A stretch of 64,000 bases of DNA from Euwallacea fornicatus (lineage: Eukaryota > Arthropoda > Insecta > Coleoptera > Curculionidae): contig NW_027096047.1 in the NCBI RefSeq assembly GCF_040115645.1, positions 496,001-560,000 of the forward strand, in the 5' to 3' direction. The number at the start of each line of letters is the position of its first letter. Position 1 is the stretch's first letter. The translations under genes and the position numbers were made by a program. Under the pieces are notes generated by a model. It saw only the letters and a list, made by a program, of their open reading frames with translations. It made no database searches and had not been told where the DNA came from. This document shows, piece by piece, positions 38,857-52,324 of the stretch.

Positions 38857-41800
38857 GAGCACATAAAGTACTATTTTTCTTGGAAGTTCAACAAGATGCA
38901 ATCATGATGTGTTGTGACATCTTCAAAATCTTGTTGAGCTGATTAATTTGACACTTTGTTTAACAAATTTGGTCCACATTTGCGAAGTTACCGAGCTTCA
39001 AAGTTTGAAAAGTCACAAAATATGTGTGTTTGAGCTCATAATGTACTATTATTCTTGGAAATTCAACAAGATGCAATCATGATGTGTTGTGTCATTTTAA
39101 AGATCTCGTCGAGCTGATTAATTTGACACTTTGTTTAACAAATTTGGTCCACATTTGCCGAAGTTACCGAGCTTCAAAGTTTGAAAAGTCACAAAATATG
39201 TGTGTTTGAGCTCATAAAGTACTATTATTCTTGGAAATTCAACAAGATGCAATCATGATGTGTTGTGTCATTTTAAAGATCTCGTCGAGCTGATTAATTT
39301 GACACTTTGTTTAACAAATTTGGTCCACATTTGCCGAAGTTACCGAGCTTCAAAGTTTGAAAAGTCTCAAAATATGTGTGTTTGAGCTCATAAAGTACTA
39401 TTATTCTTGGAAATTCAACAAGATGCAATCATGATGTGTTGTGTCATTTTAAAGATCTCGTCGAGCTGATTAATTTGACACTTTGTTTAACAAATTTGGT
39501 CCACATTTGCCGAAGTTACCGAGCTTCAAAGTTTGAAAAGTCACAAAATATGTGTGTTTGAGCTCATAATGTACTATTATTCTTGGAAATTCAACAAGAT
39601 GCAATCATGATGTGTTGTGTCATTTTAAAGATCTCGTCGAGCTGATTAATTTGACACTTTGTTTAACAAATTTGGTCCACATTTGCCGAAGTTACCGAGC
39701 TTCAAAGTTTGAAAAGTCACAAAAGATGTGTGTTTGAGCACATAAAGTACTATTTTTCTTGGAAGTTCAACAAGATGCAATCATGATGTGTTGTGACATC
39801 TTCAAAATCTTGTTGAGCTGATTAATTTGACACTTTGTTTAACAAATTTGGTCCACATTTGCGAAGTTACCGAGCTTCAAAGTTTGAAAAGTCACAAAAT
39901 ATGTGTGTTTGAGCACATAAAGTACTATTTTTCTTGGAAGTTCAACAAGATGCAATCATGATGTGTTGTGTCATTTTAAAAATCTCGTCGAGCTGATTAA
40001 TTTGACACTTTGTTTAACAAATTTGGTCCACATTTGCCGAAGTTACCGAGCATCAAAGTTTGAAAAGTCTCAAAATATGTGTGTTTGAGCTCATAAAGTA
40101 CTATTATTCTTGGAAATTCAACAAGATGCAATCATGATGTGTTGTGTCATTTTAAAGATCTCGTCGAGCTGATTAATTTGACACTTTGTTTAACAAATTT
40201 GGTCCACATTTGCCGAAGTTACCGAGCTTCAAAGTTTGAAAAGTCACAAAATATGTGTGTTTGAGCTCATAAAGTACTATTATTCTTGGAAATTCAACAA
40301 GATGCAATCATGATGTGTTGTGTCATTTTAAAGATCTCGTCGAGCTGATTAATTTGACACTTTGTTTAACAAATTTGGTCCACATTTGCCGAAGTTACCG
40401 AGCTTCAAAGTTTGAAAAGTCAAAAAATATGTGTGTTTGAGCTCATAAAGTACTATTATTCTTGGAAATTCAACAAGATGCAATCATGATGTGTTGTGTC
40501 ATTTTAAAGATCTCGTCGAGCTGATTAATTTGACACTTTGTTTAACAAATTTGGTCCACATTTGCCGAAGTTACCGAGCTTCAAAGTTTGAAAAGTCACA
40601 AAAGATGTGTGTTTGAGCACATAAAGTACTATTTTTCTTGGAAGTTCAACAAGATGCAATCATGATGTGTTGTGACATCTTCAAAATCTTGTTGAGCTGA
40701 TTAATTTGACACTTTGTTTAACAAATTTGGTCCACATTTGCGAAGTTACCGAGCTTCAAAGTTTGAAAAGTCACAAAATATGTGTGTTTGAGCTCATAAT
40801 GTACTATTATTCTTGGAAATTCAACAAGATGCAATCATGATGTGTTGTGTCATTTTAAAGATCTCGTCGAGCTGATTAATTTGACACTTTGTTTAACAAA
40901 TTTGGTCCACATTTGCCGAAGTTACCGAGCTTCAAAGTTTGAAAAGTCACAAAATATGTGTGTTTGAGCTCATAAAGTACTATTATTCTTGGAAATTCAA
41001 CAAGATGCAATCATGATGTGTTGTGTCATTTTAAAGATCTCGTCGAGCTGATTAATTTGACACTTTGTTTAACAAATTTGGTCCACATTTGCCGAAGTTA
41101 CCGAGCTTCAAAGTTTGAAAAGTCTCAAAATATGTGTGTTTGAGCTCATAAAGTACTATTATTCTTGGAAATTCAACAAGATGCAATCATGATGTGTTGT
41201 GTCATTTTAAAGATCTCGTCGAGCTGATTAATTTGACACTTTGTTTAACAAATTTGGTCCACATTTGCCGAAGTTACCGAGCTTCAAAGTTTGAAAAGTC
41301 ACAAAATATGTGTGTTTGAGCTCATAATGTACTATTATTCTTGGAAATTCAACAAGATGCAATCATGATGTGTTGTGTCATTTTAAAGATCTCGTCGAGC
41401 TGATTAATTTGACACTTTGTTTAACAAATTTGGTCCACATTTGCCGAAGTTACCGAGCTTCAAAGTTTGAAAAGTCACAAAAGATGTGTGTTTGAGCACA
41501 TAAAGTACTATTTTTCTTGGAAGTTCAACAAGATGCAATCATGATGTGTTGTGACATCTTCAAAATCTTGTTGAGCTGATTAATTTGACACTTTGTTTAA
41601 CAAATTTGGTCCACATTTGCGAAGTTACCGAGCTTCAAAGTTTGAAAAGTCACAAAATATGTGTGTTTGAGCTCATAATGTACTATTATTCTTGGAAATT
41701 CAACAAGATGCAATCATGATGTGTTGTGTCATTTTAAAGATCTCGTCGAGCTGATTAATTTGACACTTTGTTTAACAAATTTGGTCCACATTTGCCGAAG

Positions 41801-42372
41801 TTACCGAGCTTCAAAGTTTGAAAAGTCACAAAATATGTGTGTTTGAGCTCATAAAGTACTATTATTCTTGGAAATTCAACAAGATGCAATCATGATGTGT
41901 TGTGTCATTTTAAAGATCTCGTCGAGCTGATTAATTTGACACTTTGTTTAACAAATTTGGTCCACATTTGCCGAAGTTACCGAGCTTCAAAGTTTGAAAA
42001 GTCACAAAATATGTGTGTTTGAGCACATAAAGTACTATTTTTCTTGGAAGTTCAACAAGATGCAATCATGATGTGTTGTGTCATTTTAAAGATCTCGTCG
42101 AGCTGATTAATTTGACACTTTGTTTAACAAATTTGGTCCACATTTGCCGAAGTTACCGAGCTTCAAAGTTTGAAAAGTCAAAAAATATGTGTGTTTGAGC
42201 TCATAAAGTACTATTATTCTTGGAAATTCAACAAGATGCAATCATGATGTGTTGTGTCATTTTAAAGATCTCGTCGAGCTGATTAATTTGACACTTTGTT
42301 TAACAAATTTGGTCCACATTTGCCGAAGTTACCGAGCTTCAAAGTTTGAAAAGTCAAAAAATATGTGTGTTT
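38857..42372 (+). repeat. 879-bp five-monomer higher-order spacing, four units
   Basis: B-type 175-bp monomers start at 38857, 39736, 40615 and 41494, and another B-type unit starts at 42373. Every interval is 879 bp (four of 176 and one of 175). Units 38857-39735 and 40615-41493 have the same five-monomer order: B-type 'ttgcgaag', 'gagctcataatg', an 'aagtctcaaa' unit, a plain 'gagctcata' unit, then 'gagctcataatg' with 'aaaagatg'. Units 39736-40614 and 41494-42372 keep the spacing but differ in the internal monomers. The first and third units are alike at offset 1758 over about 1.19 kb including flanks. Confidence 0.85.
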
Positions 42373-43430
42373 GAGCTCATAAAGTACTATTATTCTTGGA
42401 AATTCAACAAGATGCAATCATGATGTGTTGTGACATCTTCAAAATCTTGTTGAGCTGATTAATTTCACACATTGTTTAACAAATTTGGTCCACATTTGCG
42501 AAGTTACCGAGCTTCAAAGTTTGAAAAGTCACAAAATATGTGTGTTTGAGCTCATAATGTACTATTATTCTTGGAAATTCAACAAGATGCAATCATGATG
42601 TGTTGTGTCATTTTAAAGATCTCGTCGAGCTGATTAATTTGACACTTTGTTTAACAAATTTGGTCCACATTTGCCGAAGTTACCGAGCTTCAAAGTTTGA
42701 AAAGTCAAAAAATATGTGTGTTTGAGCTCATAAAGTACTATTATTCTTGGAAATTCAACAAGATGCAATCATGATGTGTTGTGACATCTTCAAAATCTTG
42801 TTGAGCTGATTAATTTCACACATTGTTTAACAAATTTGGTCCATATTTGCCGAAGTTACCGAGCTTCAAAGTTTGAAAAGTCACAAAAGATGTGTGTTTG
42901 AGCACATAAAGTACTATTTTTCTTGGAAGTTCAACAAGATGCAATCATGATGTGTTGTGACATCTTCAAAATCTTGTTGAGCTGATTAATTTGACACTTT
43001 GTTTAACAAATTTGGTCCACATTTGCGAAGTTACCGAGCTTCAAAGTTTGAAAAGTCACAAAATATGTGTGTTTGAGCACATAAAGTACTATTTTTCTTG
43101 GAAGTTCAACAAGATGCAATCATGATGTGTTGTGTCATTTTAAAGATCTCGTCGAGCTGATTAATTTGACACTTTGTTTAACAAATTTAGTCCACATTTG
43201 CCGAAGTTACCGAGCTTCAAAATTTGAAAAGTCACAAAATATGTGTGTTTGAGCTCATAAAGTACTATTATTCTTGGAAATTCAACAAGATGCAATCATG
43301 ATGTGTTGTGTCATTTTAAAGTTCTCGTCGAGCTGATTAATTTGACACTTTGTTTAACAAATTTGGTCCACATTTGCCGAAGTTACCGAGCTTCAAAGTT
43401 TGAAAAGTCTCAAAATATGTGTGTTTGAGC
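42373..43430 (+). repeat. Diverged third copy of part of the 2.9-kb duplication, one monomer short
   Basis: From 42724 the marker order matches copy 2 at offset 5625 bp (32 monomers): a B-type unit with 'tttcacacattg' and 'ccatattt', a B-type 'ttgcgaag' unit, a 'tttagtcc' unit with 'caaaattt' (43218 against 37593), then an 'aagtctcaaa' unit. Upstream, the 'gagctcataatg' unit at about 42548 matches 36747 at offset 5801, exactly 176 more. The 'gagctcataatg' and 'gtcaaaaaatatg' monomers that are separate in copy 2 are fused into one here. The last unit has 'aaagttctcg' and lacks 'gagcatcaaag'. Confidence 0.8.
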
Positions 43431-46400
43431 TCATAAAGTACTATTATTCTTGGAAATTCAACAAGATGCAATCATGATGTGTTGTGTCATTTTAAAGATC
43501 TCGTCGAGCTGATTAATTTGACACTTTGTTTAACAAATTTGGTCCACATTTGCCGAAGTTACCGAGCTTCAAAGTTTGAAAAGTCACAAAATATGTGTGT
43601 TTGAGCTCATAATGTACTATTATTCTTGGAAATTCAACAAGATGCAATCATGATGTGTTGTGTCATTTTAAAGATCTCGTCGAGCTGATTAATTTGACAC
43701 TTTGTTTAACAAATTTGGTCCACATTTGCCGAAGTTACCGAGCATCAAAGTTTGAAAAGTCTCAAAATATGTGTGTTTGAGCTCATAAAGTACTATTATT
43801 CTTGGAAATTCAACAAGATGCAATCATGATGTGTTGTGTCATTTTAAAGATCTCGTCGAGCTGATTAATTTGACACTTTGTTTAACAAATTTGGTCCACA
43901 TTTGCCGAAGTTACCGAGCTTCAAAGTTTGAAAAGTCACAAAATATGTGTGTTTGAGCTCATAATGTACTATTATTCTTGGAAATTCAACAAGATGCAAT
44001 CATGATGTGTTGTGTCATTTTAAAGATCTCGTCGAGCTGATTAATTTGACACTTTGTTTAACAAATTTGGTCCACATTTGCCGAAGTTACCGAGCTTCAA
44101 AGTTTGAAAAGTCAAAAAATATGTGTGTTTGAGCTCATAAAGTACTATTATTCTTGGAAATTCAACAAGATGCAATCATGATGTGTTGTGTCATTTTAAA
44201 GATCTCGTCGAGCTGATTAATTTGACACTTTGTTTAACAAATTTGGTCCACATTTGCCGAAGTTACCGAGCTTCAAAGTTTGAAAAGTCACAAAAGATGT
44301 GTGTTTGAGCACATAAAGTACTATTTTTCTTGGAAGTTCAACAAGATGCAATCATGATGTGTTGTGACATCTTCAAAATCTTGTTGAGCTGATTAATTTG
44401 ACACTTTGTTTAACAAATTTGGTCCACATTTGCGAAGTTACCGAGCTTCAAAGTTTGAAAAGTCACAAAATATGTGTGTTTGAGCTCATAATGTACTATT
44501 ATTCTTGGAAATTCAACAAGATTCAATCATGATGTGTTGTGTCATTTTAAAGATCTCGTCGAGCTGATTAATTTGACACTTTGTTTAACAAATTTGGTCC
44601 ACATTTGCCGAAGTTACCGAGCTTCAAAGTTTGAAAAGTCACAAAAGATGTGTGTTTGAGCACATAAAGTACTATTTTTCTTGGAAGTTCAACAAGATGC
44701 AATCATGATGTGTTGTGACATCTTCAAAATCTTGTTGAGCTGATTAATTTGACACTTTGTTTAACAAATTTGGTCCACATTTGCGAAGTTACCGAGCTTC
44801 AAAGTTTGAAAAGTCACAAAATATGTGTGTTTGAGCTCATAATGTACTATTATTCTTGGAAATTCAACAAGATGCAATCATGATGTGTTGTGTCATTTTA
44901 AAGATCTCGTCGAGCTGATTAATTTGACACTTTGTTTAACAAATTTGGTCCACATTTGCCGAAGTTACCGAGCTTCAAAGTTTGAAAAGTCACAAAATAT
45001 GTGTGTTTGAGCTCATAATGTACTATTATTCTTGGAAATTCAACAAGATGCAATCATGATGTGTTGTGTCATTTTAAAGATCTCGTCGAGCTGATTAATT
45101 TGACACTTTGTTTAACAAATTTGGTCCACATTTGCCGAAGTTACCGAGCTTCAAAGTTTGAAAAGTCACAAAAGATGTGTGTTTGAGCACATAAAGTACT
45201 ATTTTTCTTGGAAGTTCAACAAGATGCAATCATGATGTGTTGTGACATCTTCAAAATCTTGTTGAGCTGATTAATTTGACACTTTGTTTAACAAATTTGG
45301 TCCACATTTGCGAAGTTACCGAGCTTCAAAGTTTGAAAAGTCACAAAATATGTGTGTTTGAGCTCATAATGTACTATTATTCTTGGAAATTCAACAAGAT
45401 GCAATCATGATGTGTTGTGTCATTTTAAAGATCTCGTCGAGCTGATTAATTTGACACTTTGTTTAACAAATTTGGTCCACATTTGCCGAAGTTACCGAGC
45501 TTCAAAGTTTGAAAAGTCACAAAATATGTGTGTTTGAGCACATAAAGTACTATTTTTCTTGGAAGTTCAACAAGATGCAATCATGATGTGTTGTGACATC
45601 TTCAAAATCTTGTTGAGCTGATTAATTTGACACTTTGTTTAACAAATTTGGTCCACATTTGCGAAGTTACCGAGCTTCAAAGTTTGAAAAGTCACAAAAT
45701 ATGTGTGTTTGAGCACATAAAGTACTATTTTTCTTGGAAGTTCAACAAGATGCAATCATGATGTGTTGTGACATCTTCAAAATCTTGTTGAGCTGATTAA
45801 TTTGACACTTTGTTTAACAAATTTGGTCCACATTTGCGAAGTTACCGAGCTTCAAAGTTTGAAAAGTCACAAAATATGTGTGTTTGAGCACATAAAGTAC
45901 TATTTTTCTTGGAAGTTCAACAAGATGCAATCATGATGTGTTGTGTCATTTTAAAGATCTCGTCGAGCTGATTAATTTGACACTTTGTTTAACAAATTTA
46001 GTCCACATTTGCCGAAGTTACCGAGCTTCAAAGTTTGAAAAGTCACAAAATATGTGTGTTTGAGCTCATAAAGTACTATTATTCTTGGAAATTCAACAAG
46101 ATGCAATCATGATGTGTTGTGTCATTTTAAAGATCTCGTCGAGCTGATTAATTTGACACTTTGTTTAACAAATTTGGTCCACATTTGCCGAAGTTACCGA
46201 GCTTCAAAGTTTGAAAAGTCTCAAAATATGTGTGTTTGAGCTCATAAAGTACTATTATTCTTGGAAATTCAACAAGATGCAATCATGATGTGTTGTGACA
46301 TCTTCAAAATCTTGTTGAGCTGATTAATTTCACACATTGTTTAACAAATTTGGTCCATATTTGCCGAAGTTACCGAGCTTCAAAGTTTGAAAAGTCACAA

Positions 46401-47472
46401 AAGATGTGTGTTTGAGCACATAAAGTACTATTTTTCTTGGAAGTTCAACAAGATGCAATCATGATGTGTTGTGTCATTTTAAAGATCTCGTCGAGCTGAT
46501 TAATTTGACACTTTGTTTAACAAATTTGGTCCACATTTGCCGAAGTTACCGAGCTTCAAAGTTTGAAAAGTCACAAAATATGTGTGTTTGAGCACATAAA
46601 GTACTATTTTTCTTGGAAATTCAACAAGATGCAATCATGATGTGTTGTGTCATTTTAAAGATCTCGTCGAGCTGATTAATTTGACACTTTGATTAACAAA
46701 TTTGGTCCACATTTGCCGAAGTTACCGAGCTTCAAAGTTTGAAAAGTCACAAAATATGTGTGTTTGAGCTCATAAAGTACTATTATTCTTGGAAATTCAA
46801 CAAGATGCAATCATGATGTGTTGTGTCATTTTAAAGATCTCGTCGAGCTGATTAATTTGACACTTTGTTTAACAAATTTGGTCCACATTTGCCGAAGTTA
46901 CCGAGCTTCAAAGTTTGAAAAGTCACAAAATATGTGTGTTTGAGCACATAAAGTACTATTTTTCTTGGAAGTTCAACAAGATGCAATCATGATGTGTTGT
47001 GTCATTTTAAAGATCTTGTCGAGCTACTTAATTTGACACTTTGTTTAACAAATTTGGTCCACATTTGCCGAAGTTAACGAGCTTCAAAGTTTGAAGAGCC
47101 TCAAAAGATGTGTGTTTGAGCACATAAAGTACTATTTTTCTTGGAAGTTCAACAAGATGCAATCATGATGTGTTGTGTCATTTTAAAGATCTTGTCGAGC
47201 TACTTAATTTGACACTTTGTTTAACAAATTTGGTCCACATTTGCCGAAGTTACCGAGCTTCAAAGTTTGAAAAGTCACAAAATATGTGTGTTTGAGCACA
47301 TAAAGTACTATTTTTCTTGGAAATTCAACAAGATGCAATCATGATGTGTTGTGTCATTTTAAAGATCTCGTCGAGCTGATTAATTTGACACTTTGTTTAA
47401 CAAATTTGGTCCACATTTGCCGAAGTTACCGAGCTTCAAAGTTTGAAAAGTCACAAAATATGTGTGTTTGAG

Positions 47473-47999
47473 CACATAAAGTACTATTTTTCTTGGAAAT
47501 TCAACAAGATGCAATCATGATGTGTGCTGTCATTTTAAAGATCTCGTCGAGCTGATTAATTTGACACTTTGTTTAACAAATTTGGTCCACATTTGCCGAA
47601 GTTACCGAGCTTCAAAGTTTGAAAAGTCACAAAATATGTGTGTTTGAGCACATAAAGTACTATTATTCTTGGAAATTCAACAAGATGCAATCATGATGTG
47701 TTGTGTCATTTTAAAGATCTCGTCGAGCTGATTAATTTGACACTTTGTTTAACAAATTTGGTCCACATTTGCCGAAGTTACCGAGCTTCAAAGTTTGAAA
47801 AGTCACAAAATATGTGTGTTTGAGCACATAAAGTACTATTATTCTTGGAAATTCAACAAGATGCATCATGATGTGTTGTGACATCTTCAAAATCTTGTCG
47901 AGCTACTTAATTTGACACTTTGTTTAACAAATTTGGTCCACATTTGCCGAAGTTAACGAGCTTCAAAGTTTGAAGAGCCTCAAAAGATGTGTGTTTGAG
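47473..47999 (+). repeat. Segment with rare 'gtgtgctgtc' marker (partner near 58200-58730)
   Basis: 'gctgtc' occurs at 47526 and 58253 (offset 10,727 bp, 61 monomers). Both are followed by a 'ttattc' plus 'ggaaattc' unit, then by a B-type unit with 'gatgcatcatg' and 'tcgagctactt'. The B-type units then differ ('gttaacgag' with 'gagcctc' here; 'gttaccgag' with 'aaaagtcac' at the partner). This is the longest-range duplication I could anchor on a rare marker. Confidence 0.6.
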
Positions 48000-50900
48000 C
48001 ACATAAAGTACTATTTTTCTTGGAAGTTCAACAAGATGCAATCATGATGTGTTGTGTCATTTTAAAGATCTTGTCGAGCTACTTAATTTGACACTTTGTT
48101 TAACAAATTTGGTCCACATTTGCCGAAGTTAACGAGCTTCAAAGTTTGAAGAGCCTCAAAAGATGTGTGTTTGAGCACATAAAGTACTATTTTTCTTGAA
48201 AGTTCAACAAGATGCAATCATGATGTGTTGTGTCATTTTAAAGATCTTGTCGAGCTACTTAATTTGACTCTTTGTTTAACAAATTTGGTCCACATTTGCC
48301 GATGTTAACGAGCTTCAAAGTTTGAAGAGCCTCAAAATATGTGTGTTTGAGCACATAAAGTACTATTTTTCTTGGAAGTTCAACAAGATGCAATCATGAT
48401 GTGATGTGTCATTTTAAAGATCTTGTCGAGCTACTTAATTTGACACTTTGTTTAACAAATTTGGTCCACATTTGCCGAAGTTACCGAGCTTCAAAGTTTG
48501 AAAAGTCACAAAATATGTGTGTTTGAGCACATAAAGTACTATTATTCTTGGAAATTCAACAAAATGCAATCATGATGTGTTGTGACATCTTCAAAATCTT
48601 GTCGAGCTACTTAATTTGACACTTTGTTTACCAAATTTGGTCCACATTTGCCGAAGTTACCGAGCTTCAAAGTTTGAAAAGTCACAAAATATGTGTGTTT
48701 GAGCACATAAAGTACTATTTTTCTTGGAAATTCAACAAGATGCAATCATGATGTGTTGTGTCATTTTAAAGATCTCGTCGAGCTGATTAATTTGACACTT
48801 TGTTTAACAAATTTGGTCCACATTTGCCGAAGTTACCGAGCTTCAAAGTTTGAAAAGTCACAAAATATGTGTGTTTGAGCACATAAAGTACTATTTTTCT
48901 TGGAAGTTCAACAAGATGCAATCATGATGTGTTGTGACATCTTCAAAATCTTGTCGAGCTACTTAATTTGACACTTTGTTTAACAAATTTGGTCCACATT
49001 TGCCGAAGTTACCGAGCTTCAAAGTTTGAAAAGTCACAAAATATGTGTGTTTGAGCACATAAAGTACTATTTTTCTTGGAAATTCAACAAGATGCAATCA
49101 TGATGTGTTGTGTCATTTTAAAGATCTCGTCGAGCTGATTAATTTGACACTTTGTTTAACAAATTTGGTCCACATTTGCCGAAGTTACCGAGCTTCAAAG
49201 TTTGAAAAGTCACAAAATATGTGTGTTTGAGCACATAAAGTACTATTTTTCTTGGAAATTCAACAAGATGCAATCATGATGTGTTGTGTCATTTTAAAGA
49301 TCTCGTCGAGCTGATTAATTTGACACTTTGTTTAACAAATTTGGTCCACATTGGCCGAAGTTACCGAGCTTCAAAGTTTGAAAAGTCACAAAATATGTGT
49401 GTTTGAGCACATAAAGTACTATTTTTCTTGGACATTCAACAAGATGCAATCATGATGTGTTGTGTCATTTTAAAGATCTCGTCGAGCTGATTAATTTGAC
49501 ACTTTGTTTAACAAATTTGGTCCACATTTGCCGAAGTTACCGAGCTTCAAAGTTTGAAAAGTCACAAAATATGTGTGTTTGAGCACATAAAGTACTATTA
49601 TTCTTGGAAGTTCAACAAGATGCAATCATGATGTGTTGTGTCATTTTAAAGATCTCGTCGAGCTGATTAATTTGACACTTTGTTTAACAAATTTGGTCCA
49701 CATTTGCCGAAGTTACCGAGCTTCAAAGTTTGAAAAGTCACAAAATATGTGTGTTTGAGCACATAAAGTACTATTATTCTTGGAAGTTCAACAAGATGCA
49801 ATCATGATGTGTTGTGTCATTTTAAAGATCTCGTCGAGCTGATTAATTTGACACTTTGTTTAACAAATTTGGTCCACATTTGCCGAAGTTACCGAGCTTC
49901 AAAGTTTGAAAAGTCACAAAATATGTGTGTTTGAGCACATAAAGTACTATTATTCTTGGAAGTTCAACAAGATGCAATCATGATGTGTTGTGTCATTTTA
50001 AAGATCTCGTCGAGCTGATTAATTTGACACTTTGTTTAACAAATTTGGTCCACATTTGCCGAAGTTACCGAGCTTCAAAGTTTGAAAAGTCACAAAAGAT
50101 GTGTGTTTGAGCACATAAAGTACTATTTTTCTTGGAAGTTCAACAAGATGCAATCATGATCTGTTGTGTCATTTTAAAGATGTCGTCGAGCTGATTAATT
50201 TGACACTTTGTTTAACAAATTTGGTCCACATTTGCCGAAGTTACCGAGCTTCAAAGTTTGAAAAGTCACAAAATATGTGTGTTTGAGCTCATAAAGTACT
50301 ATTATTCTTGGAAATTCAACAAGATGCAATCATGATGTGTTGTGTCATTTTAAAGATCTCTCGAGCTGATTAATTTGACACTTTGTTTAACAAATTTGGT
50401 CCACATTTGCCGAAGTTACCGAGCTTCAAAGTTTGAAAAGTCACAAAAGATATGTGTTTGAGCACATAAAGTACTATTTTTCTTGGAAGTTCAACAAGAT
50501 GCATCATGATGTGTTGTGACATCTTCAAAATCTTGTCGAGCTACTTAATTTGACACTTTGTTTAACAAATTTGGTCCACATTTGCCGAAGTTAACGAGCT
50601 TCAAAGTTTGAAGAGCCTCAAAAGATGTGTGTTTGAGCACATAAAGTACTATTTTTCTTGGAAGTTCAACAAGATGCAATCATGATGTGTTGTGTCATTT
50701 TAAAGATCTTGTCGAGCTACTTAATTTGACACTTTGTTTAACAAATTTGGTCCACATTTGCCGAAGTTACCGAGCTTCAAAGTTTGAAAAGTCACAAAAT
50801 ATGTGTGTTTGAGCACATAAAGTACTATTTTTCTTGGAAATTCAACAAGATGCAATCATGATGTGTTGTGTCATTTTAAAGATCTCGTCGAGCTGATTAA

Positions 50901-52324
50901 TTTGACACTTTGTTTAACAAATTTGGTCCACATTTGCCGAAGTTACCGAGCTTCAAAGTTTGAAAAGTCACAAAATATGTGTGTTTGAGCACATAAAGTA
51001 CTATTATTCTTGGAAATTCAACAAAATGCAATCATGATGTGTTGTGACATCTTCAAAATCTTGTCGAGCTACTTAATTTGACACTTTGTTTACCAAATTT
51101 GATCCACATTTGCCGAAGTTACCGAGCTTCAAAGTTTGAAAAGTCACAAAATATGTGTGTTTGAGCACATAAAGTACTATTATTCTTGGAAATTCAACAA
51201 GATGCAATCATGATGTGTTGTGTCATTTTACAGATCTCATCGAGCTGATTAATTTGACACTTTGTTTAACACATTTGGTCCACATTTGCCGAAGTTACCG
51301 AGCTTCAAAGTTTGAAAAGTCACAAAAGATGTGTGTTTGAGCACATAAAGTACAATTTTTCTTGGAAGTTCAACAAGATGCAATCATGATGTGTTGTGTC
51401 ATTTTAAAGATCTCGTCGAGCTGATTAATTTGACACTTTGTTTAACAAATTTGGTCCACATTTGCCGAAGTTACCGAGCTTCAAAGTTTGAAAAGTCACA
51501 AAAGATGTGTGTTTGAGCACATAAAGTACAATTTTTCTTGGAAGTTCAACAAGATGCAATCATGATGTGTTGTGTCATTTTAAAGATCTCGTCGAGCTGA
51601 TTAATTTGACACTTTGTTTAACAAATTTGGTCCACATTTGCCGAAGTTACCGAGCTTCAAAGTTTGAAAAGTCACAAAATATGTGTGTTTGAGCACATAA
51701 AGTACTATTTTTCTTGGAAATTCAACAAGATGCAATCATGATGTGTTGTGTCATTTTAAAGATCTCGTCGAGCTGATTAATTTGACACTTTGTTTAACAA
51801 ATTTGGTCCACATTTGCCGAAGTTACCGAGCTTCAAAGTTTGAAAAGTCAGAAAATATGTGTGTTTGAGCACATAAAGTACTATTTTTCTTGGAAATTCA
51901 ACAAGATGCAATCATGATGTGTTGTGTCATTTTAAAGATCTCGTCGAGCTGATTAATTTGACACTTTGTTTAACAAATTTGGTCCACATTTGCCGAAGTT
52001 ACCGAGCTTCAAAGTTTGAAAAGTCACAAAAGATGTGTGTTTGAGCACATAAAGTACTATTTTTCTTGGAAGTTCAACAAGATGCAATCATGATGTGTTG
52101 TGTCATTCTAAAGATGTCGTCGAGCTGATTAATTTGACACTTTGTTTAACAAATTTGGTCCACATTTGCCGAAGTTACCGAGCTTCAAAGTTTGAAAAGT
52201 CACAAAATATGTGTGTTTGAGCTCATAAAGTACTATTATTCTTGGAAATTCAACAAGATGCATCATGATGTGTTGTGACATCTTCAAAATCTTGTCGAGC
52301 TACTTAATTTGACACTTTGTTTAA

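Larger units (their letters stand above)
19698..46951 (+). repeat. Zone 3: homogenised 'gagctcata'/'gatctcg' subarray
   Basis: Monomers here are mostly the 'gatctcg' type. Many begin 'gagctcata' (a SacI gagctc site) or 'gagctcataatg'. They are interspersed with units carrying the B-type block 'gacatcttcaaaatcttg', then 'ttgagctgattaa' and the 1-bp-deleted 'ttgcgaag' (175 bp). Further local markers are 'tttagtcc', 'gtcaaaaaatatg', 'gagcatcaaag', 'aagtctcaaa' and 'tttcacacattg'. This zone contains the strongest duplications in the window (2.9 kb at offset 6502; a 1.05-kb unit in three copies; an 879-bp five-monomer spacing). I infer it has turned over more recently than the flanking zones. Confidence 0.75.
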
